From the NCBI GenBank assembly GCA_019448385.1, contig JAGTXO010000003.1, forward strand, positions 1,302,001 through 1,366,000: DNA of 64,000 nt, read 5' to 3'. The first letter of the stretch is position 1. Every line of letters starts with the position of its first letter. A program made the translations under genes and the position numbers. The notes below the pieces were generated by a model. The model did not search any database and was not told the origin of the DNA. It saw only the letters and a list, made by a program, of their open reading frames with translations. Shown one piece after another: positions 20,001 through 30,131 of this stretch. This DNA is from Diacronema lutheri. Lineage: Eukaryota; Haptophyta; Pavlovophyceae; Pavlovales; Pavlovaceae.

Positions 20001-23000
20001 CGGGCAGCTCATGCGCGCGTTCGGCAGCGCGTCGGACGACGAGGACGACCACGACGACGGCCTGGGCGGCGGCGTTGGCGGCGTTGGCGGCGTTGGCCGC
20101 AGCGCGCGGCCGCGGCGCGCGCGCGGCGCGGACGGCAACGGCATCCGGCAGAGCGGCGCGACGTTACGCTTTGAGCGGCGCCTCACGCGCGTGACCACGA
20201 CGGGCCCGAAGGTGGCCGCCGAGCCCGCGAGCCGCGGGGCCAGCGACGGCCGACCCACGTCAAGTGGCTCTATCGGTGCCGCGCTGATCGGCCGGCGCCG
20301 CGCCGCTGCCGAGCTCGCGCGCCACGCGCACGACGACGCGATTGCGTCGCGCGAGCGCGCGCGCGCGGCCGTCGCAGCGAAGGTCGCCGCCGACCGACAC
20401 CACTGGCTCGCGCGCGCAACGGGCGCAGAGGTGAGCAGGCTGATGGCTGCCAACGCGCGCGTCGACCTCGGCGCGCTCCTCACCGAGCAGCGCGGCGCGC
20501 CGCTCGGTGCGCGCGCGCGCGGCGGCGCGCACGACGCGGACGCTCGAGCCGACGAGTGCGCGTCGACGGTGTCCTGCGGCACGAGGGTGGAGGCGACCGC
20601 GCCGAACGCGCCGCACGTGGACACGCGCGCGCCCAACGGCGTCGACGCTGCCGGCCGCTCGCACGCGGCGCAGGCGCCGCGAGCGCAGAGCGCGGGCGGC
20701 TTGACGCACGATGGCGACGGCGCGCGCGCGGCCTCTCCGCCGGCGGCCGGGGGCGCCGCGCCGGCCGTGCCGAGCGCGGACGCGCACAATGGCGCGCGGG
20801 GCGGCGCGCACGCGCGCGTGCGCGCAGCCACGGCCGCTGCCGCGCAGCGCGCCGGCCGCGCGCAGGCGGACGAGGACGTACCGGTCGCGCCGCCCGCAAC
20901 GGTTCGTTTGGAGGGCACGCGCGTGCCGGACGAGGCGACGCCCCTCGTCGCGCGCGCGCCGTTCGCGCGGCAGCCGCCACCGCTCCCGCCGCGCGCCGCG
21001 GCGGTCTGGCAGTGCGGCAGGACACCGAGTGCTCCGGCGGCCCGCTCAGCCCAGCCCGCGCCCTTGCACGCCGAGCTTGCAGCGCCGCGCGTCGCCGAAG
21101 CCTCGCGCGCCGACGTCGGCGCGGCCGCCACTGCCTCGGCCGAGGCGCGCTCGCCACCGCGCTCGCCACCCCGCTCGCCACCCCGCTCGCCACCCCGCTC
21201 GCCACCGCGTTCGCCATCGCGCTCGCCGACGCGCTCGCCGACGCGCTCGCCGACGCGCGTGCGCCCGGCGACGTCCACGATCGCCTCGTCGCTCGCCGAC
21301 CGGCTGCTCGCACTGGAGGCCGAGGCGCTCGCGTTGGCCGAGCGCTCAGCCGCAGCGGCTGCGCTCGACGCGGGCGGCGCGCGCGCGGCGGAGTGCGCTG
21401 TCGGCTCGCCGGCGTCGCACGTCGCCGGCGCGAATTTGGGCGACCTCGCCGAGCAGCGGAGCGTGCTTGCTGAGGAGCGCTTCGCCATCATCTCGGACCA
21501 GGAGCACGCGTCCGGTCGTGTCGCCGCAGCCGATGCGCTCGAGCCGCATGACACGCGCGCCGCGCCGCCGCGCTCGCGCGTCGCGCGCGGCCGCGGCGAT
21601 GCCGCACCCACGGGCACATCGGATGCCGACGGGCTGAACCGCGTGGCCGTGTCGAGCTGGGTGGAGGATGACTTGGGCGGCGGACGACAGGACGAACGCG
21701 TGGCCCATGTCGCCGACGGCGGCGCGCGCGCGGCGCAGCAGCTGCGCGCGCCGACGACAGGCGCGCGCGCCGGACGCGCGCGCCGCGCCGTCGGCTCAAC
21801 GGCTGCGCAAGATCGCGCAAGCGCTTCCTCCGCGCGCCGGAGGCAGCGCAGGCCACTTGCGCCGCTCGAGGTCGCGGCATGGCCGGACGATGCGCCCAAC
21901 GGCGCGCGCGCGCCGCTCCTGAACGCCACGCGCGTCGGCGTTGGCTCGCAGCGAACCGTCGCAGCAGCAGCGACGCCACACGCGCACGAGATTGCAGCTC
22001 CGCACGGCGCGCAGCGGCCGGCCTCGGCCACGTGCGCCTACGCCACGCACGTGCCGCTCGGCGACGTTCCGCCATCGGCGCTCGCGCAGACACAGGGCGT
22101 GCGCGTCGCGGCGCCGCGCCCTGCGGCGAGCAGCGCCGCGGCAGTGCACGGCTCGCCAGGCGCGCGCGCGCACAGCCCCGAACAGCTCTTGGCCGCGGCA
22201 GCAGCCAAGCCGGGAGATACCACGGCGGCCTCTGGACTTCGTTCGCACGATGGCGTCGGCGAGCGCCGCGCGCGCGACGACGACGACGACGACGGCGCGT
22301 CAAAGCGCACTGGCGGGCTTGACAGCGTAACCGACGCTGAGCGTGCGGCAGCCATCGTGCTGCAGCGCACCGCGCGCGCGCGCGCCGTACGGCGTGCGGC
22401 GCTCGTCGCGGCTGCCGCCGACCAGGGCGAGCCGCTGTCGACGGCGGGCCTCGCGCCACGGGGGGCTGCTGTTGCGTCGCGCGCAGCTGGCCGGAGCAGC
22501 GCAAAGGCGCCGGTGCCGGGGCTCGTGCTCGTGCCCACGCCGGGTGGCGCCGAGTCCGGCGCTCCGGGCGCACGCGCACCCGTCATGGTGCCTGCCGTTA
22601 CGGCGACCGTGCTGCAGCGCGACGCCGACGGCCCCACCGCCACCGCTGCGCCCGTTGCCGCCGCTGCCGTGCCCGCCGCCACCGCCGCCATCGTGCCGTC
22701 ATACGCCGCCGCGCATGTTCCCGCCGCCACGCCCGCCTCAGATCACGCTGCTCCTGCGGTCGAGCAGGACGGCACGATGGCTGCGGCACCCGCCGGCGCC
22801 CTCGCCGTGGCGTTGCCACGCGCATCGCCGCAGCCGCAGGCGCCGCTGACGTCGGCGGACGGCACCGCGCCGTCCGCAGCCGACGCTGCCGCAGCCGCCG
22901 GCGCGCGCACGGATGCGAGCGCACACGCGCTGCCGCCACCGCCGCCACCGCCCGCCGCGCAGCTCGGCGCTGCCGACGGCCAGGCGCCGCACGCGGCCGG

Positions 23001-25842
23001 CCACGCCGACGCCGCGCAGTCGCAGCCGGACACCATTTCGGACGAGCCAGGCGCGCGCGCGCGCTACGACGCGACGCAGCCGCCGCCGCCGCCATCGCCA
23101 CCACACGCGGAGCGAGCGCCGTTACAGCGCGCGCAACCGCCGCCCATCGGCGCGTACGGCCTCCTACAGCTCGGCCTCACGCCGTCCGCAGCCGCCGCGG
23201 CTGCCGCGCGCGCAGCCGCGCGCCCGTCGCGCGACGCGCCGTGCGGCGCTAGTGACGGCGCGCGCGCGACGAGCAAAAGCCTCGCCGTCGAGGCAATGCA
23301 GGCACACGGCCGGGCGGCCGGGCCGCCGCAAGACCTCGTGCGCTCGCAGTCGCAGCCCGCGGGCGCGGGCGGCGGGCGGCGGACGAGTGACGGGCCGCAG
23401 CGGCCCAGCTCGCGCAGCGCGACCGCCGCGCGCGCTGCGGAGGAGGCGCGCGCGGAGGCGGCAGCGCGTGCGGCTCAGGCCGCTCGGCCCGCCGCGGCCG
23501 CGGGCGTGCGGGCGCCACCGCTCGCTGCGGCGGCCGGTGCAGCCGCCGGCGCGCGCTTCGACGGCGACGCGCGCGCGTCGTTGCCACCGCGCGCGCCCGC
23601 ACATGCGCGCCCCGCGCGCCGGTTGGATGGCAGGCCGCAGCCGCCGACGGCCGCGGCGTGCAACGAGTCGTGGGCGCTGCGCCCGCGGCCGATCTCGCGC
23701 GCACGCACCAGCCTCGGCGCAGCCCGCTCTGCCCTCGCCTCCGCCTCGGGATGGGCTGCGTCGGGCCAGCCGTCCCAGTGCGCGTCGGCCGCCGACTCCG
23801 CGGGCGTGGTGGCCGACGACGACGAGCTCGCCAACGTGCTGCTCCTCACGCGCGCGCAGGAGAGCGCCTTGCTCGCCCTCGCGCTCGAGCCGACGCCGAT
23901 GCGCACCGACGTGCACGCACGCAGCGCGGCAGCGGGCGGTTGCGAGCCGCCCTCGCTGCACATGGACGGCGCTTTGCCCGCCAATCACGTGGCGCCGCTT
24001 GCCGCGCTGCGCAGCCTCGCCGCGTCGCTCGCGCACGCGCTGCCGCCCAGCCCTGTGCCTTTGCCACGCGAGCCGCCGAAGAGGGCCGTCGAGGTCATTG
24101 TGCGACGCGCGAGCGCGCCGGGCGGCGCAGCGGTTGGCGGCGCAGCGGACGGCGGCGCAGCGGACGGCGACGCGCTGAAAGGCGCCGACGCGCTGCAAGG
24201 CGCCGACGCGCTGCAAGGCGCCGACGCGCTGCAAGGCGCCGACGCGCTGCAAGGCGCCGACGCGCTGCAAGGCGCCGACGCGCTGAAAGGCGCCGACGCG
24301 CTGAAAGGCGCCGACGCGCTGAAAGGCGCCAACGCGCTGAAAGGCGCCGACGCGCCCAAAGCCGCCGACGCGCTTAAAGGCGCCGACGCGCCCAAAGCCG
24401 CCGACGCGCTCAAAGCCGCCGACGAGCTCAAAGCCGCCGACGCGCCCGCATGGGCGATGCCTGGCATGTCCTTGGAGCCCAGCGTTCATTCAGCCGTTGA
24501 CAGCGCCGACGCTGAGGGCACTGCGCGCGATGCCGGCGACGGCGAGGTGCGCGTTGGGCGCGATGCGCAGATGGACGGGGATGGCGGTGCGCCCGCGAAC
24601 GGCGGCACGCCCACGCCATTGCGGCGTGAGGGCTCACCGCGCCGTTCGAGCTTGCCATCCCCACGCGTGCTCGAGCCGCATGCGGATGGCACTGCAGCTG
24701 CGCGCGTGTCGCAACCCGAGGCGGGTAATGGTGCGCTCACAGCCGAGGACGGCGGCGCGAGCGCGTTCGTTCTGGCCGCGGGTGCTAGCGCGCCGCACAG
24801 TGCTCCCGCCGGCGAGGATCAAACCGTCGGCGCGCGCGGCAATGGCGGGCCGGAAGCGCGCGCCGGTTCCACTGGCACGCAGGGCGCAGCTGCGATCTAC
24901 GGCTCAAGTGCGCTACCGCCGCCCATCGTGCCGCCTCTGGGCCTCAAGGAGCAGCTGTGCGCGCACGCCGCGCGCCGCGCGCGCGTTGCGCGCACACGGC
25001 CGCGGCCGCGTCGCCGTGTGCGCCGTTCGCTGCCACTGGGGCCGTGCGCGCGTTGCAGACCGCGCTCGCCGGGGGGATGCGGCGTCGGCCAGGCGGGCCC
25101 GTCCCTTCTCCTTTCGCGCCACGCGCGCCTTTGCTGTTGCGTGCGAACGTGCATACGCGACAGGGGCCGCGCTCTTGAGTAGTAAGTGGCCCACTTACCC
25201 AACCCGCCCCTGCGGCCGCCTCCGACCCTACCGCCCGGCGCAGTTACGATGACGAGCGTGCACTTCCCAACCACGGCGCCTTGTCGCCCGCCGATGACGA
25301 GCGTGCAATTCCCAACCGCCGCGCCTTGTCGTCCGCCAGCGCCAGCGCCAATCTCGGCGCCGAAGGCTCGCGCGCGCCTCGCGCCTTGTCGTCCGCCAGC
25401 GCCAGCGCCAATCTCGGCGCCGAAGGCTCGCGCGCGCCTTCGCGCCGGCAGCCTCCTTGGGCCAACGAGCGCTTTGACGCCGCGGAGGCAGCTCGGCTTG
25501 CGCGCATTCGCGCAGCTTTCCAAGCCGACGCGTTGGGTGGCGCCGCCGCTGCGCTCGCCGCCGAGCGCACGCGCGCCGCCGCGGCGGAGGGGGCGGCTGA
25601 CGCGGATTTTGACGATTTGATCAACTTTGCGGACTCCGAGCAGGTGCGGCGCGTGTGTGCATCGGCTTCGGCGGGACGGGCGGGCGGTCAACGCGAGCTA
25701 CGCGCTCGCCGTCGCCTGCGTCGCTGCGCTGTGCGACCGGCCGTGCGCCGTGCCGTTACGGGCCGCCACCGGGGCTCCAAAATTTGGCCGCCCCTTAGGT
25801 GATTCGTTACGCGCGCGCCGCTCGCGCAATGCGCACCCCCTC

Positions 25843-25875
<33 letters not shown>

Positions 25876-26292
25876 CGCTCCCATCCGCCGCGGCAGGCCG
25901 GCCGTATTGACTCTGCCTTTGAGCAGCTCGAGGCGCGAAAGGCGGCAATGACGGGCGAGAACGTGCGCGACCCTCTCTCGCGCCAGATGCGCATCGCCGT
26001 GCTAACGGAAGGCGCCGCGTCCGCCGCGTTCAGGCGGCCGGGCGAGCCGCCACCGCCCAAGCCGACGGTCTCGCCCGTCAAGATTCGGCTCGGCACGCCT
26101 GCCGAGGTGCTCGCCAGCTCGTCGTTGCCACCCGTCGCGTCTGCGATTCGTTTGCTGCCTTCCCGTGTCGTCGCGGAAGCGCTGCTCGCGCCGGGCGACA
26201 CGCGCATTCCGCCGCAAGAGCTTCCTGGTCAGCGCAATGCGGGCAGCGACGCGAACAGCAGCTCGTCGGACAGCGAGCTCTCAGCGCGTTGA
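11045..26292 (+). CDS. Giant IQ-motif and Sfi1-like repeat protein (about 4,873 aa, 5 exons)
   Basis: Exons 11045-11167, 11272-24956, 25164-25181, 25244-25643 and 25897-26292 sum to 14,622 nt, exactly 4,874 codons with stop. Exon 2 alone is 13.7 kb without a stop. Near residue 365 lies an IQ motif (AAIIVQRHWRDL), followed to about residue 800 by tryptophan-centred helices (LRSWSRAL, YRIWRAAL, LRHWRGTRERR, FAGWAAYATMRR, LHAWHGWAMR, CWRAWARR) that resemble centrin-binding Sfi1 repeats. A second IQ-like motif (AAAIVLQRTARARAVRRAAL) is near residue 3,728. The rest is low-complexity Ala/Arg/Asp/Gly sequence with short coiled-coil stretches and internal repeats. Calmodulin/centrin binding at a basal body or cytoskeletal structure is inferred. 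Exon 3 is an 18-nt microexon; skipping it keeps frame. Intron 4 carries a C31 tract. Confidence 0.72.
21149..21255 (+). repeat. In-frame Ser-Pro-Pro-Arg tandem repeats
   Basis: Within the giant gene, units of 12 nt encode SPPR repeated about six times, then SPSR and SPTR three times. Such RSP-rich tracts are typical phosphorylation-prone disordered linkers. Confidence 0.85.
24166..24447 (+). repeat. In-frame 18-bp tandem repeat (GADALQ/GADALK)
   Basis: About sixteen 6-residue units in the giant gene: GADALQ five times, GADALK three times, then decaying variants (GANALK, GADAPK, AADALK, AADELK). The nearly identical left units and diverged right units show recent expansion from one side. Confidence 0.9.
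25321..25440 (+). repeat. Tandem 60-bp duplication in the giant gene
   Basis: Two head-to-tail copies of 60 bp differ only at the final base and encode RALSSASASANLGAEGSRAP twice. Immediately upstream (25247-25320) the shorter unit DDERAxPNxxALS is also repeated. Confidence 0.9.
25844..25874 (+). repeat. Poly(C) tract of 31 bases in an intron
   Basis: An uninterrupted C31 lies in the last intron (25644-25896) of the giant gene, 20 bases before the splice acceptor AG (25895-25896). It occupies the place of a polypyrimidine tract, which other introns in this window lack. Confidence 0.85.
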
Positions 26293-26653
26293 GAGCGCAC
26301 ACTCAGACCGATGGATTGAGGCCACGAGTCGAATAGCTACAGCCTTGCTGCACGCTCTATAAATCATTTGAGGCTGCACGCTCTACAAATCCTTTAAGCG
26401 GAATGTACAGCACATCCGTCGCATGCAAGCGCCCACCCGCAGACTGCCCTGCTGCCGCTCCGCCGGCGAGCGAGCGAGCAGGCTGCGCCGACGTGCCGAG
26501 GTACGGTCTGTACGTGATGGTCGCACGCACAGACCACGGACGCTGCCTCGAGCGCGCGTCTGCGCCTTGCGCCGCAACAGGGCCGGTGGCGCGGGCGCCG
26601 CGCGCGCGCGGCGCGCTCGCGTCCGCCCGCGTCTGTCTCCGGCCGTTACGCCC
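26293..26653. other. Intergenic region between convergent stops, with a 26-bp tandem pair
   Basis: No gene is supported. At 26348-26399 two 26-bp direct repeats occur (CTGCACGCTCTATAAATCAT and CTGCACGCTCTACAAATCCT at their starts). Both stops point into this region, so the repeats fall in 3' UTR or spacer. Confidence 0.5.
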
Positions 26654-27544
26654 TCACATGATCGAACAGCAGCAATCGCGTCGCCGCCGGGATGCAACTT
26701 CGTGCTGCTCCGTGGGCGCGATTGTGGCCTTGCCAACCACCTCCACCGTCTGCGCCGCGCTGCCGCTGCCTACCGACGCCGTGACGCTCGCAGACGGCGC
26801 GGACGAGGTGCCTCGCGAATACACGAGGATGCAGGGTGTCGCCCCGCCCGGGCACTGCACATCCTGGACGGCGAGCTTGTCGTCGAGGCCGAGCGAGACG
26901 AGCACGGCATTGCTCGTCTCGTACGAGTACGTGCCCGTCTGCGACGTCGCGCCCGTGTGCACGATCGCGCCGAGCAGCTGGTAGTCAGGCGGGGGCGTTG
27001 CGCCGAGCGTCAGCTCGCAAAGCAGCGGCAGGTCGAGCGCGCGGGGGAAGGCGACGCGGTGCATCGCCTTCTTGGCGGTGCGCGCGGCGTAATCTGGGAC
27101 GTCGCGCCGGAGCACCACAAACAGCCGCTGCGGCCACGGCGCGCACGGGTGGATTCGCATGAGCGCGGGCGTGCGCTTTTGGCAGCTGCCGACGCACTCG
27201 TGCAGCGGCCCGCTCTCATCGCCGTATTGGTCGGGCTCGCAGGCGTATTTGAAGGCGCCGTGCAACGTCATCTGGCGCGGTGCGGCAACGTCAACCGCGA
27301 CGAGCGGCGAGCGCGCGGTCGTCATCTTGGGCGTCTGGCACGTGCAGCACGTGGTCGATGTGCATTCGCCCACGGTGATCGCCTCGGCGACCGCCGGCAC
27401 CGCGCTCGCGAGCGCGGCGACGAGCTCAGCCGCGTCCATGCCGGAGTTGGCACGCGCGGCGGGCACGTCGAGTGCCGAGCCATCGTCGTCCCTCCCTAGC
27501 GCGGCGAGCACCGCGCTCAGCGCCGTCGCCGAGCCCGAGGACAT
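26654..27544 (-). CDS. USP-like pseudo-deubiquitinase with C-terminal CaaX box (296 aa)
   Basis: ATG 27544-27542, stop TGA 26656-26654, single exon. The C-terminal half of a ubiquitin-specific protease fold is clear: PQRLFVVLRRDV (PxxLxIxLKRF strand), VAFPRALDLPLLCEL, YQLLGAIVHTGATSQTGTYS and ILVYSR near the end. Cysteine pairs near the front (CTSTTCCTC, CVGSC) could bind zinc. The catalytic His of GHY is Thr here (TGTYS) and no NxGxTCYxNS cysteine box is present, so the protein should not cleave ubiquitin unless an unseen upstream exon and another His exist. The protein ends RRRRDCCCSIM: a basic stretch then CSIM, a good prenylation box, suggesting membrane anchoring. Divergent from the KsgA gene by 114 bp. 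Confidence 0.7.
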   Translation of the reverse strand: MSSGSATALSAVLAALGRDDDGSALDVPAARANSGMDAAELVAALASAVPAVAEAITVGECTSTTCCTCQTPKMTTARSPLVAVDVAAPRQMTLHGAFKYACEPDQYGDESGPLHECVGSCQKRTPALMRIHPCAPWPQRLFVVLRRDVPDYAARTAKKAMHRVAFPRALDLPLLCELTLGATPPPDYQLLGAIVHTGATSQTGTYSYETSNAVLVSLGLDDKLAVQDVQCPGGATPCILVYSRGTSSAPSASVTASVGSGSAAQTVEVVGKATIAPTEQHEVASRRRRDCCCSIM

Positions 27545-27658
27545 CAACAAGGGCGTCCCCCCCCCCTGGGGTCCCGTTACTTGTCAACTTGATCCGGACG
27601 GGGAAGCCGCTTTACTACGAGTTGGTGCTCCACACGTTTTAAAACGGCGTCAAGCACG
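27545..27658. promoter_or_regulatory. Divergent spacer between USP-like and KsgA-like genes
   Basis: 114 bp between opposed start codons. It includes a C10 run at about 27557 and an AT-richer segment (CACACGTTTTAAAACG) near 27632-27647, a candidate core promoter. Confidence 0.35.
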
Positions 27659-28633
27659 ATGGCGCTCTCAGCGCGTCACCATTCCTTTCGGTGGGGGCGC
27701 GTACGGACGTCGCTGCTGCTGGTTGTGGCGGGCCGGTCGCTCGCCGTGCCGGCGGGCCGCTCCATGGCCGCCAGTGCCGGCGGCAAATACCCCTTCCTTG
27801 CCAAGCAGAGCCTCGGCCAAAACTTCCTCGTCGACGACGGCCTCGCACGCCGGATCGTCGCGAGCGTGGCGGACGGCGGTTCGGGCGGTTCGGCGCTTGT
27901 CGAGCTTGGGCCCGGGCAGGGCGCGCTCACGCGCCATGCGTTTGAGCGTTGGCCGCGGATGACGGCCGTCGAGCTCGATAAACGCGCGATCGGCGCGCTC
28001 GCCGAGACGCTGCCCGCGCTCGCCGTCGTGCAGGGCGACATGCTGCGCGTGGACTGGGCGGAGCTGGCGCGGCGCGCGGAGGGTGCCGAGCGGCTTTCTG
28101 TCATGTCCAACCCGCCCTACCATCTCACCGCCGAGCTCCTCCTCATGCTCGTTCTCAACGCGCAGCACGTCGGCTCGGCAGTGCTCACGCTTCAAAAAGA
28201 GGCGGTCGAGCGCCTGCTCTCACCGGCGGGGTGCAAGCAGTACACACCACTCGGCGTGCTCTACGCGCTCTTCGCGCGCACCGAGGTCCTTTTCGAGCTG
28301 CCGCCCACCGCCTTCTCGCCCGCACCAAAGGTGACATCCACGTGCATTCGGATAGAGTTTGGCTCAGCCGAGCGGCCGGTCGAGCCGCGGCTGCCGCCGG
28401 CGAGTGCGCGCGGCGTGCACCGCGTGGCGCGCGCAGCATTTAGCGAGCGGCGCAAGATGCTCCGCCAGAGCCTCAAGACGCTGCTCGCTGGGCTCCCGCC
28501 GAGCGCCGACGGCTGCATGCTGAGCGTGCCCGAGCGGTTCGCGCAGCTGAGGGCGGAACAGCTGCAGCCCGCCGACTTTGCCGAGCTGAGCGAGCTCCTC
28601 GGCTTTATCCGTCGCGAGCCGTTTTCGACTTGA
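27659..28633 (+). CDS. KsgA/Dim1-type rRNA adenine dimethyltransferase, likely plastid (324 aa)
   Basis: ATG 27659, stop TGA 28631-28633, no intron. After a ~45-residue Arg/Ser/Ala-rich N-terminus that looks like a transit peptide comes the KsgA start (KQSLGQNFLVDD), then SAM motif I (LVELGPGQGALT), acidic motif II (AVELDKRA), motif III (VVQGDMLRVDW) and motif IV SNPPYHLTAE. The end (ARAAFSERRKMLRQSLKTLL) matches the C-terminal helical domain. The family dimethylates two adjacent adenosines in the small-subunit rRNA 3' hairpin. The N-terminal extension and bacterial-type sequence point to an organelle ribosome (plastid PFC1-like), though mitochondria cannot be excluded. Confidence 0.92.
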   Translation: MALSARHHSFRWGRVRTSLLLVVAGRSLAVPAGRSMAASAGGKYPFLAKQSLGQNFLVDDGLARRIVASVADGGSGGSALVELGPGQGALTRHAFERWPRMTAVELDKRAIGALAETLPALAVVQGDMLRVDWAELARRAEGAERLSVMSNPPYHLTAELLLMLVLNAQHVGSAVLTLQKEAVERLLSPAGCKQYTPLGVLYALFARTEVLFELPPTAFSPAPKVTSTCIRIEFGSAERPVEPRLPPASARGVHRVARAAFSERRKMLRQSLKTLLAGLPPSADGCMLSVPERFAQLRAEQLQPADFAELSELLGFIRREPFST

Positions 28634-28729
28634 TTTCAGTGCTTTGGCCACGCGCGGCGACGCGCACCGTAGCTGCCGCACTCGTAAGGTCAACTCTTAT
28701 TGACTGTTGCTACGACAGTTCCCTCGCGA

Positions 28730-29692
28730 ATGCCGTCGAAGCGCGCCAAATCGGCCAGAAGTCGCGGAGGGGCCAAGGGTCTTGCCAGGGCGATGCACGC
28801 CGCGACGCCCGCCGCCGCGCTGATCGCGCTCGCGATGCTGAGCTCGAGCAGCGCGCTGGCGATGCGTGCAGGCGCCGACCAGCGCCCGCCGCTTCGCCGC
28901 AAATCGGCGACGAACCGCGGGCAGCTCGGCGGCAAGGTCGTCGTCTGGCCGCCGCCGTGGGTGCCCGACGTGCTGGCCGACTCGCTTGAGGCCGACGGCG
29001 GCGCGCGGCGACGGCAGGCGCACGGCGGTGAGGTGCCGCGGCCGGCGGCCGCCTCTTCGGCGATGCCCTACCGCCCACTTCCGTCCTCTTCGCCACCCGC
29101 CACATCCGTCACGCCCGCCGCGCCCGCCGCGCCCTACACTTCGACGGCGCAGCCGGCGAGCAGCAGCTCGATCGCGGCGGCGCGCCCACCGTCGGTCTTC
29201 GAGCTCATCGCAAACAACGTCGTCGCGGGCGCTAAGAAGGACGGGAAAAAGGGCACAGTGTGGCTCGCCGCGCAGGTTGCGATCTGCAGCTGCGTCGCGG
29301 GCGGTGACGTGCCGTACGCGGGCGACCTAGTCCGCGTCGACCTCGGTACGCTGGCGATCATCGGCGGCGTGCTCACCCTCGTCCTCGGCACGCTCGAGCT
29401 CGGCCCGGCGTTGTCGCCGTGGACGCTGCCGGCGGAGAATGAGCGGTGCGAGCTGCGCACAGACGGCGCGTACGCAATCGCGCGACACCCAATGTACGCT
29501 GGCCTGCTGCTGCTGTGCGGCGGTTTCGCCGTGCTGACGGACTCGGCGACACGGCTTGGCCTCACGCTGGCGCTTGCCTTCGTCCTGAAAGAGAAAGCGT
29601 CGATGGAGGAGGAGGCGCTCGCGGCGAAGTACGCCGACTATGGCGACTACGCGCTCAAAGTAAGCACGCGCTTCTTCCCGTTCATTTACTGA
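28730..29692 (+). CDS. ICMT/PEMT-like membrane methyltransferase (320 aa)
   Basis: ATG 28730 (the frame is open from about 28700), stop TGA 29690-29692. The first ~150 residues include a hydrophobic stretch (AALIALAMLSSSSALAM) and a Pro/Ser-rich linker, probably a targeting region. The C-terminal ~150 residues carry membrane segments and the signature of isoprenylcysteine carboxyl methyltransferase / phospholipid methyltransferase proteins: ENERCELRTDGAYAIARHPM, YAGLLLLCGG, then EEEALAAKYADYGDYALKV. The RHPMY and E-E motifs bind SAM in this family. The substrate (prenylcysteine, phospholipid or other) is not resolved. It follows KsgA on the same strand with about 96 bp between. Confidence 0.85.
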   Translation: MPSKRAKSARSRGGAKGLARAMHAATPAAALIALAMLSSSSALAMRAGADQRPPLRRKSATNRGQLGGKVVVWPPPWVPDVLADSLEADGGARRRQAHGGEVPRPAAASSAMPYRPLPSSSPPATSVTPAAPAAPYTSTAQPASSSSIAAARPPSVFELIANNVVAGAKKDGKKGTVWLAAQVAICSCVAGGDVPYAGDLVRVDLGTLAIIGGVLTLVLGTLELGPALSPWTLPAENERCELRTDGAYAIARHPMYAGLLLLCGGFAVLTDSATRLGLTLALAFVLKEKASMEEEALAAKYADYGDYALKVSTRFFPFIY

Positions 29693-30131
29693 TGCCGAGT
29701 GCCGGGCGGCCGCCTTGGAGCCGCCGGAGGTGCGGGATTGGCAGGGATGCAAGCGGGACTGTGGAATTCAGAGTGCAGCGCAACGAATGGAATGCCGTGG
29801 GGGGTTGCAGCGCCCGCTCGAGGTGGCGCTCACTGCGCGAGACGCCCCAGTTTTAACCTGCGCGGAACTGCGGCGCACGCACCTCCCATTCTCATGTTGT
29901 GCACGGAGGCCAAGCCGCCAAGCGTGGCCTTGTATGTGCTCTTGTTGGTGCCGGCTGCGCGCACTAAGCGCCCACCAATGGAGGCAGATTCCATCTCGTC
30001 GTCGTCGTCATCGTCGTCGCACAGCGTCCAGGTTTGCGCCCAGCACCACACAGCGCCCGTCTGTCGTCCGCCATCATCATGGCGTGGCACGAGTTTTGGG
30101 ACAAGATGGCGGTCGCGTGAGGGCCAACCGG
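29693..30131. other. Intergenic region with a short trinucleotide repeat
   Basis: No gene is supported. At 29997-30019 lies a short CGT/CGTCAT microsatellite. The segment should hold the 3' UTR of the methyltransferase and the promoter of the next gene. Confidence 0.4.

Noticed and set aside
18540-22031. A 1,163-residue minus-strand open frame inside the giant gene
   Set aside because: Ser/Ala/Pro-rich shadow of the plus-strand frame; no motifs, no start context, and the plus frame is continuous with matching exons.
22259-22300. A run of Asp codons (GACGACGACGACGACGACG) as a possible metal-binding site
   Set aside because: It lies in disordered low-complexity sequence of the giant protein and is most simply a trinucleotide expansion.
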